Of a DNA stretch of 64,000 bases, positions 60,241-64,000 are shown in pieces; the stretch's first letter is position 1; each line of letters opens with the position of its first letter. The position numbers were made by a program, and so were the translations under genes. The notes under the pieces were generated by a model, which saw only the letters and a program-made list of their open reading frames with translations, was not told the DNA's origin and ran no database searches. Source of the stretch: Cellulophaga sp. HaHaR_3_176 (GTDB lineage Bacteria > Bacteroidota > Bacteroidia > Flavobacteriales > Flavobacteriaceae); the NCBI RefSeq assembly GCF_019021925.1, contig NZ_CP058990.1:2692001-2756000 (forward strand). Reading direction: 5' to 3'.

Positions 60241-61146
60241 CTATAAAATTCTATTTAATACCAGATCTACATTGATCAACAAGATACTAAAAACCCCTGC
60301 GATAATGATAAACTTTAGAATATTATGTAATAAGATATAATGTTTTTTAGAGTCTGAACGCAATAAAAGAACAAGGCATAGGAGTAGTAAAATAACACAA
60401 GCTATAAAATAGCTATACATGTACCCCACATCAAATTTAAAAATTAATAACATGGAAGGAATTAAGGTCAAAAGAAACAACATGCCGATAATTGTTTTTG
60501 AAATATTCTCTCCATATAGAATGGGAATTGTTTTATAATCTTGACTAATATCTCCTGCAATGTTTTCTAAGTCTTTAATCATTTCGCGCGCTAATATGAT
60601 TAAAAACAAGAACATAGCGTGAACAAAAATTACTGTTTGAAAATTTTTATAGTATACAAAAACGACAAAGAATGGTGCTATAGCTAACGTGGCAGACACG
60701 AAATTACCAATAAAAGGTATTTTTTTAAACTTATGTGAGTAAATCCAAATTCCAAAAATATAAGATGCAAAAAATAGCACTGCCTTGAATGAAACATAGC
60801 TAGCAACAAATGTTGCTGAAAAATTAAGAATAAAATATGTTGTTAATTTAAAGTTCTGACTCACAAGCCTATCTAACATAGTCTTGTGTGGCTTATTAAT
60901 CAGATCTTTTTCTCGGTCGTAAAAATTATTAATAATATAACCTGCAGCAATTACTAGTGCTGAAGCTAATACAATAAGAAATAAATTAATATCAAAAACA
61001 ACCTGCCTTAGCGGTAAATTAGGAGATAATATATAGATAGATGCTAAGTATTGAGCAAGTATAATAACTAAAATGTTATAGCCTCTAACAACTGAAAACA
61101 AACTCAATAACTTTAAAAGTAGGAGCTTATTTTTTCTATTAAGCAT
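60241..61146 (-). CDS. UbiA-family prenyltransferase (geranylgeranylglycerol-phosphate geranylgeranyltransferase-like)
   Basis: A 301-residue integral membrane prenyltransferase with about nine helices. The first Asp-rich motif is NNFYDREKDLINKPH (Asp77, Asp81), the second is EMIKDLENIAGDISQDYKTI; both bind Mg2+-prenyl diphosphate. The closest named relatives I recognise are the digeranylgeranylglyceryl-phosphate synthase/UbiA group, often annotated in Bacteroidota as geranylgeranylglycerol-phosphate geranylgeranyltransferase. Acceptor unproven. It follows mevalonate kinase by 9 bp, so prenyl supply and use are linked in one transcript. Confidence 0.86.
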   Translation of the reverse strand: MLNRKNKLLLLKLLSLFSVVRGYNILVIILAQYLASIYILSPNLPLRQVVFDINLFLIVLASALVIAAGYIINNFYDREKDLINKPHKTMLDRLVSQNFKLTTYFILNFSATFVASYVSFKAVLFFASYIFGIWIYSHKFKKIPFIGNFVSATLAIAPFFVVFVYYKNFQTVIFVHAMFLFLIILAREMIKDLENIAGDISQDYKTIPILYGENISKTIIGMLFLLTLIPSMLLIFKFDVGYMYSYFIACVILLLLCLVLLLRSDSKKHYILLHNILKFIIIAGVFSILLINVDLVLNRIL

Positions 61147-61155
61147 GCTTTTTTT

Positions 61156-62094
61156 TTAGAAGTTATATACCACTTCTAACTTATGGCCCTTAAGTGCCTT
61201 TTGCGCTTTAGCTAAATCTTCAGTAAAGCCTAAAATATACCCGCCACCACCTGAACCACAGAGCTTCAAATAGTAATCGTTAGTATCGATACCCTGTTTC
61301 CAAAGCTTATGAAACTGAGCAGGAATCATTGGCTTAAAGTTGTCTAAAACAACATGAGACAGTTGTTTTAAATTCCCAAATAATGATTTTACATCACCAC
61401 TTACAAAATCTTCAACACAAGCATCGGTATGTTTTATGAATTGTGTTTTTAGCATTTTACGAAAACCATTATTTTTCATTTGTTCCATAAAAATTTGAAC
61501 CATTGGTGCAGTTTCACCAATAATACCACTATCCAATAAAAACACAGCTCCTTTTCCTTCTGCATTCTGAGAAGGAATACTTGTAGATTCTATATTGTCT
61601 TTTGAATTAATAAGTATAGGAAGACTTAAGTAACTATTTAAAGGATCTAAACCAGACGATTTTCCATGAAAGAAAGATTCCATTTCACCAAAAATTGTTT
61701 TTAAACTTAAAAGTTTTTCTCTAGTTAAGTTTTCTAAAACAGTAATTTTATCAAAAGCATATTTATCATAAATAGCAGCTACTAATGCACCACTACTACC
61801 AACGCCATATCCTTGTGGTATTGAGCTATCAAAATACATACCTTCTTTAACATCATTTTTTAAAGTCATAATATCAAAAGTCACCAGTTCAGGTTTTTCC
61901 TTCGATAGATCTTCTAAATAAGAACTATAATTTAATAAACTTTCATTAGATTTTACAGCTTCTTCTGACGGATTTTCATCAGTCTTTAAAGCTCCTTTAA
62001 AAAAATTATAAGGTATAGAAAGTCCTTTAGAATCTTTAATGATTCCGTACTCCCCAAAAAGAAGAATTTTTGAATAAAATAATGGTCCTTTCAT
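61156..62094 (-). CDS. mvk: Mevalonate kinase (GHMP family)
   Basis: A 312-residue GHMP kinase that phosphorylates mevalonate. FYSKILLFGEYGIIKDSKGL is the N-terminal substrate strand, PQGYGVGSSGALVAAIYDKY is the ATP loop, FHGKSSGLDPLNSYLSLP supplies the catalytic Asp, and KLCGSGGGGYILGF is the third GHMP motif. Flanked by diphosphomevalonate decarboxylase (65 bp) and UbiA, which fixes the pathway. Phosphomevalonate kinase activity cannot be strictly excluded. Confidence 0.9.
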   Translation of the reverse strand: MKGPLFYSKILLFGEYGIIKDSKGLSIPYNFFKGALKTDENPSEEAVKSNESLLNYSSYLEDLSKEKPELVTFDIMTLKNDVKEGMYFDSSIPQGYGVGSSGALVAAIYDKYAFDKITVLENLTREKLLSLKTIFGEMESFFHGKSSGLDPLNSYLSLPILINSKDNIESTSIPSQNAEGKGAVFLLDSGIIGETAPMVQIFMEQMKNNGFRKMLKTQFIKHTDACVEDFVSGDVKSLFGNLKQLSHVVLDNFKPMIPAQFHKLWKQGIDTNDYYLKLCGSGGGGYILGFTEDLAKAQKALKGHKLEVVYNF

Positions 62095-62159
62095 TTCTTA
62101 AATCTTAAACAATCTAATGTTATTTATAAACGCTAAAAAACTGTTAATGTTTTGGTAAG

Positions 62160-63242
62160 TTATAGTTTTCTAGCACCAAATCCAATTCGGTCACAAATAT
62201 ACTGCTGGTTTTCACAAAATACAATTAACTCATCCTTAATAAATTGAAAAACGATATCCTTCTCTTTTTCAGGGTAAAGCACATGAACATTTGCTCCTGC
62301 ATCTAGCGTAAAACAAACATTCGAATTTGTTTTTTCTCTAAATTCCCAAATCTTATTTATAATTTCTAACGTATTAGGTTTCATTAAAATAAAATAAGGC
62401 AGACTCGTCATCATCATTGCATGCAATGTTAACGCTTCACTTTCAATAATTTTTATGAACTCTTTTAAATCTCCACTTTTAAATACGGATATAAGTTGAT
62501 TTAGGTTTTCATGAGCTTGATTAAATCGTTGCTCAGCAAAAGGATGATCATACATTAAATTATGACCAACCGTACTACTTACTTGCTTTTGCCCTTTATC
62601 AACTAATAAAATAGTATCATGATATTTTTTAAAATTATCATGTACTTCATAAGGATATTTTACTCCATATAAGTCTGAGCTACCTTTTGTATTTGTATGA
62701 TTTCCCCATTGTACAATATCACCTTCAATACTTCTGCATGCACTACCAGACCCTAACCTAGCCAGAAAAGATGCTTTTTTTACAAAAAAATCATTCTCAA
62801 TTTCTGGATTCAATTGTTTTTCTAAATCCATTAAACACAATGCTAAGGCAGACATACCACTTGCCGATGAAGCAATACCACTACTGTGTGGAAAAGAATT
62901 TGAGGTTTCTATCTTAAAAAAATAATTTTTCAAAAAAGGTAAATACACCTCTACTCTTGAAAGAAAGGTTTTTATTTTTGGTTTAAAATCTTCTTTAGAC
63001 TTTCCTTCAAACCATAAATCAAAAGAAAAATCATTAGAAGGTGTTTCAAGCTTTTTAAAGCTAATATTCGTTGTTGTTGCACAAGCATCAAGTGTAAAAC
63101 TTATTGAAGGGTTCTGCGGTAATTGATTCTCTTTCTTTCCCCAATATTTCACTAAAGCAATATTACTAGGTGACTTATAGCTTACTTTACCTTCTTTAAC
63201 ATCATTTATATAAGCCGAAGGAATAAAGTCTTTATCAATCAT
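62160..63242 (-). CDS. mvaD: Diphosphomevalonate decarboxylase
   Basis: A 360-residue GHMP-family enzyme that makes isopentenyl diphosphate. YKSPSNIALVKYWGKKENQL is the N-terminal signature (S-N-I-A-x-x-K-Y-W-G-K), SGIASSASGMSALAL is the ATP loop, GSGSACRSIEGDIVQWG holds the conserved Ser-Arg pair, and CFTLDAGANVHVLY carries the catalytic Asp. First gene of the minus-strand mevalonate/UbiA run. A -7 element is placed about 16 bases upstream. Confidence 0.95.
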   Translation of the reverse strand: MIDKDFIPSAYINDVKEGKVSYKSPSNIALVKYWGKKENQLPQNPSISFTLDACATTTNISFKKLETPSNDFSFDLWFEGKSKEDFKPKIKTFLSRVEVYLPFLKNYFFKIETSNSFPHSSGIASSASGMSALALCLMDLEKQLNPEIENDFFVKKASFLARLGSGSACRSIEGDIVQWGNHTNTKGSSDLYGVKYPYEVHDNFKKYHDTILLVDKGQKQVSSTVGHNLMYDHPFAEQRFNQAHENLNQLISVFKSGDLKEFIKIIESEALTLHAMMMTSLPYFILMKPNTLEIINKIWEFREKTNSNVCFTLDAGANVHVLYPEKEKDIVFQFIKDELIVFCENQQYICDRIGFGARKL

Positions 63243-63257
63243 TTAATTTATTTTTTA

Positions 63258-63265
63258 CAAAGATA
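63258..63265 (-). promoter_or_regulatory. -7 promoter element TATCTTTG of the mevalonate/UbiA run
   Basis: On the minus strand an exact TAnnTTTG match ends 15 bases before the mvaD ATG. A TTG lies upstream, but 26 bases away rather than ~19, so the -33 part is weak. A very short 5' untranslated region is implied. Confidence 0.45.
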
Positions 63266-63335
63266 GTTTTTAAGTGCTTTTCGATGATATACAATTAAAT
63301 TAAATCACTAATTTAGTTGTATTACACTATCAATT

Positions 63336-63809
63336 TTGAAAAAACAAATATATTACATCGCAATTGCAGTTACTATATGCTTAATCATTGGGTTTTTATC
63401 TAGTTTTGCTACAAAATCATCTATTGTAGACTGGTACCCAACGTTAAACAAACCTAGCTTTAACCCTCCTAATAAGATTTTCGCTCCTGTATGGAGTGTT
63501 TTATATGTTATGATGGGCGTTGCTGCTGGTATCGTTTGGGCAAAAGGTTTTCATCACCGATGGGTTAAAACAGCATTATACCATTTCATTTTCCAACTCT
63601 TATTTAATGCTTTATGGAGTATTATTTTCTTCGGATTAAAACAACCGCTTTTAGCTTTATTTGTAATTATAACTTTATTAATTTTAATAGCATTAACCTT
63701 TAAATGGTTTAAAGTCGTAAACAATACAGCGGCATATCTATTAGTACCATACATACTTTGGGTACTATTTGCGACCGTTTTAAACTTTAAAATATGGGAG
63801 CTTAATTAA
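63336..63809 (+). CDS. TspO/MBR-family membrane protein
   Basis: A 157-residue five-helix membrane protein starting at TTG (the next in-frame ATG would remove two helices). WYPTLNKPSFNPPNKIFAPV and WSVLYVMMGVAAGIVWAKG form the conserved first part; FQLLFNALWSIIFFGLKQP and PYILWVLFATVLNF form helices 3-5. TspO binds porphyrins and sterol-like ligands; in bacteria it is linked to tetrapyrrole handling or oxidative stress. It converges with the DUF1697 gene (stop codons overlap) and is divergent from mvaD. Confidence 0.9.
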   Translation: MKKQIYYIAIAVTICLIIGFLSSFATKSSIVDWYPTLNKPSFNPPNKIFAPVWSVLYVMMGVAAGIVWAKGFHHRWVKTALYHFIFQLLFNALWSIIFFGLKQPLLALFVIITLLILIALTFKWFKVVNNTAAYLLVPYILWVLFATVLNFKIWELN

Positions 63810-64000
63810 TTCTCCTCTAGCATTTCTACTAATTTTTTCATTGTTTTAAAATTACGAGTAGTTGCTTTAACTTTTAATTTTTTTTCAAAAAAATTATTAT
63901 TACATTTTGCTTTACCATATCCGTTTTTACATATTAAATAAATGCAGTTTTCTTTTAATATAAAAGTTTCGTTTGGGTAAGATTCTGACTTTAATTTTTT
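63806..64000 (-). CDS. DUF1697 protein, C-terminal part (cut by window edge)
   Basis: The frame is open to the window edge and encodes the last 64 residues: KENCIYLICKNGYGKAKCNN, FFEKKLKVKATTRNFKTMKK, then LVEMLEEN and stop. The A-T-T-R-N-x-K-T-x-x-K-L-x-E-M ending is typical of the DUF1697 family. Function unknown. Its stop overlaps that of TspO by 4 bases. Confidence 0.72.
   Translation of the reverse strand, partial: KKLKSESYPNETFILKENCIYLICKNGYGKAKCNNNFFEKKLKVKATTRNFKTMKKLVEMLEEN

Noticed and set aside
62420-62436. CATTGCATGCAATG palindrome
   Set aside because: It lies within the mvaD coding sequence, is short, and has no regulatory context.

Overview
The window is chromosomal DNA from a marine-type Flavobacteriaceae bacterium (phylum Bacteroidota). 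The base composition is AT-rich. It carries SusC/SusD, AraC, VCBS/FG-GAP, PorP/SprF and T9SS type B (CHU_C) proteins, DUF547 proteins, an LptC lipoprotein, a mevalonate pathway and UbiA prenyltransferase. Shine-Dalgarno sequences are largely absent, and several promoters match the Bacteroidota consensus (TTTG-N19-TAnnTTTG). The genus cannot be read from the sequence. No insertion sequence, prophage, integron or CRISPR array was seen.

Layout. (1) 1-1437: the 3' end of HMG-CoA reductase and a GYDIA-family GHMP kinase. (2) 1462-9209, minus strand: envelope/housekeeping operon coaX - OMP - TPR - lptC - small membrane protein - CNNM/CorC - PpiD-like foldase. (3) 9263-9420: tRNA-Phe with a textbook promoter and terminator. 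(4) 9687-20698: a nutrient-uptake locus made of a CxxCH/FG-GAP protein, an AraC regulator, a SusC/SusD pair and a 1103-residue VCBS/ASPIC-UnbV lipoprotein. It has no CAZyme, and the regulatory gap holds a perfect 26-bp palindrome plus direct repeats. (5) 20811-24273: rhodanese, TIGR04282-type transferase, purine nucleoside phosphorylase, DUF547 and TIGR04283-type glycosyltransferase, which are accessory genes of the arsenosugar/rSAM-selenodomain neighbourhood without the radical SAM enzyme. (6) 24276-30211, minus strand: an amidase and its catalytically dead paralogue, a BamA-like OMP, a GH113-like lipoprotein, another OMP and a second DUF547. (7) 30426-37417: FAD oxidoreductase, NapH/NosR-like Fe-S membrane protein, MORN protein and three glycosyltransferases (Dpm1-like, processive CslA-like, GT-C). 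(8) 37422-48524: a complete arginine plus proline operon, GNAT-argG-argC-proC-argD-proA-proB-argF'-argB-argE-argH. It is preceded by a previously unannotated 27-codon leader peptide ending Arg-Arg-Arg-Pro-stop. (9) 48568-57931: a tiny ORF, a ~2280-residue BspA-repeat T9SS type B surface protein, its PorP/SprF partner and two small envelope proteins. (10) 57918-64000: small membrane protein, RluB/RsuA-type pseudouridine synthase, a frameshifted nitrilase, UbiA prenyltransferase, mevalonate kinase, diphosphomevalonate decarboxylase, TspO and the 3' end of a DUF1697 gene.

How the parts fit. The two ends carry complementary pieces of one mevalonate pathway (HMGR and GYDIA kinase at the left; MVK, MDD and a prenyltransferase at the right). 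Regions 5-7 look like a distributed pathway for a glycolipid or envelope glycan with its own redox module; that assignment is inference. The strongest hidden signal is the Arg/Pro-rich leader before the Arg/Pro operon, which points to ribosome-stalling control by both end products.
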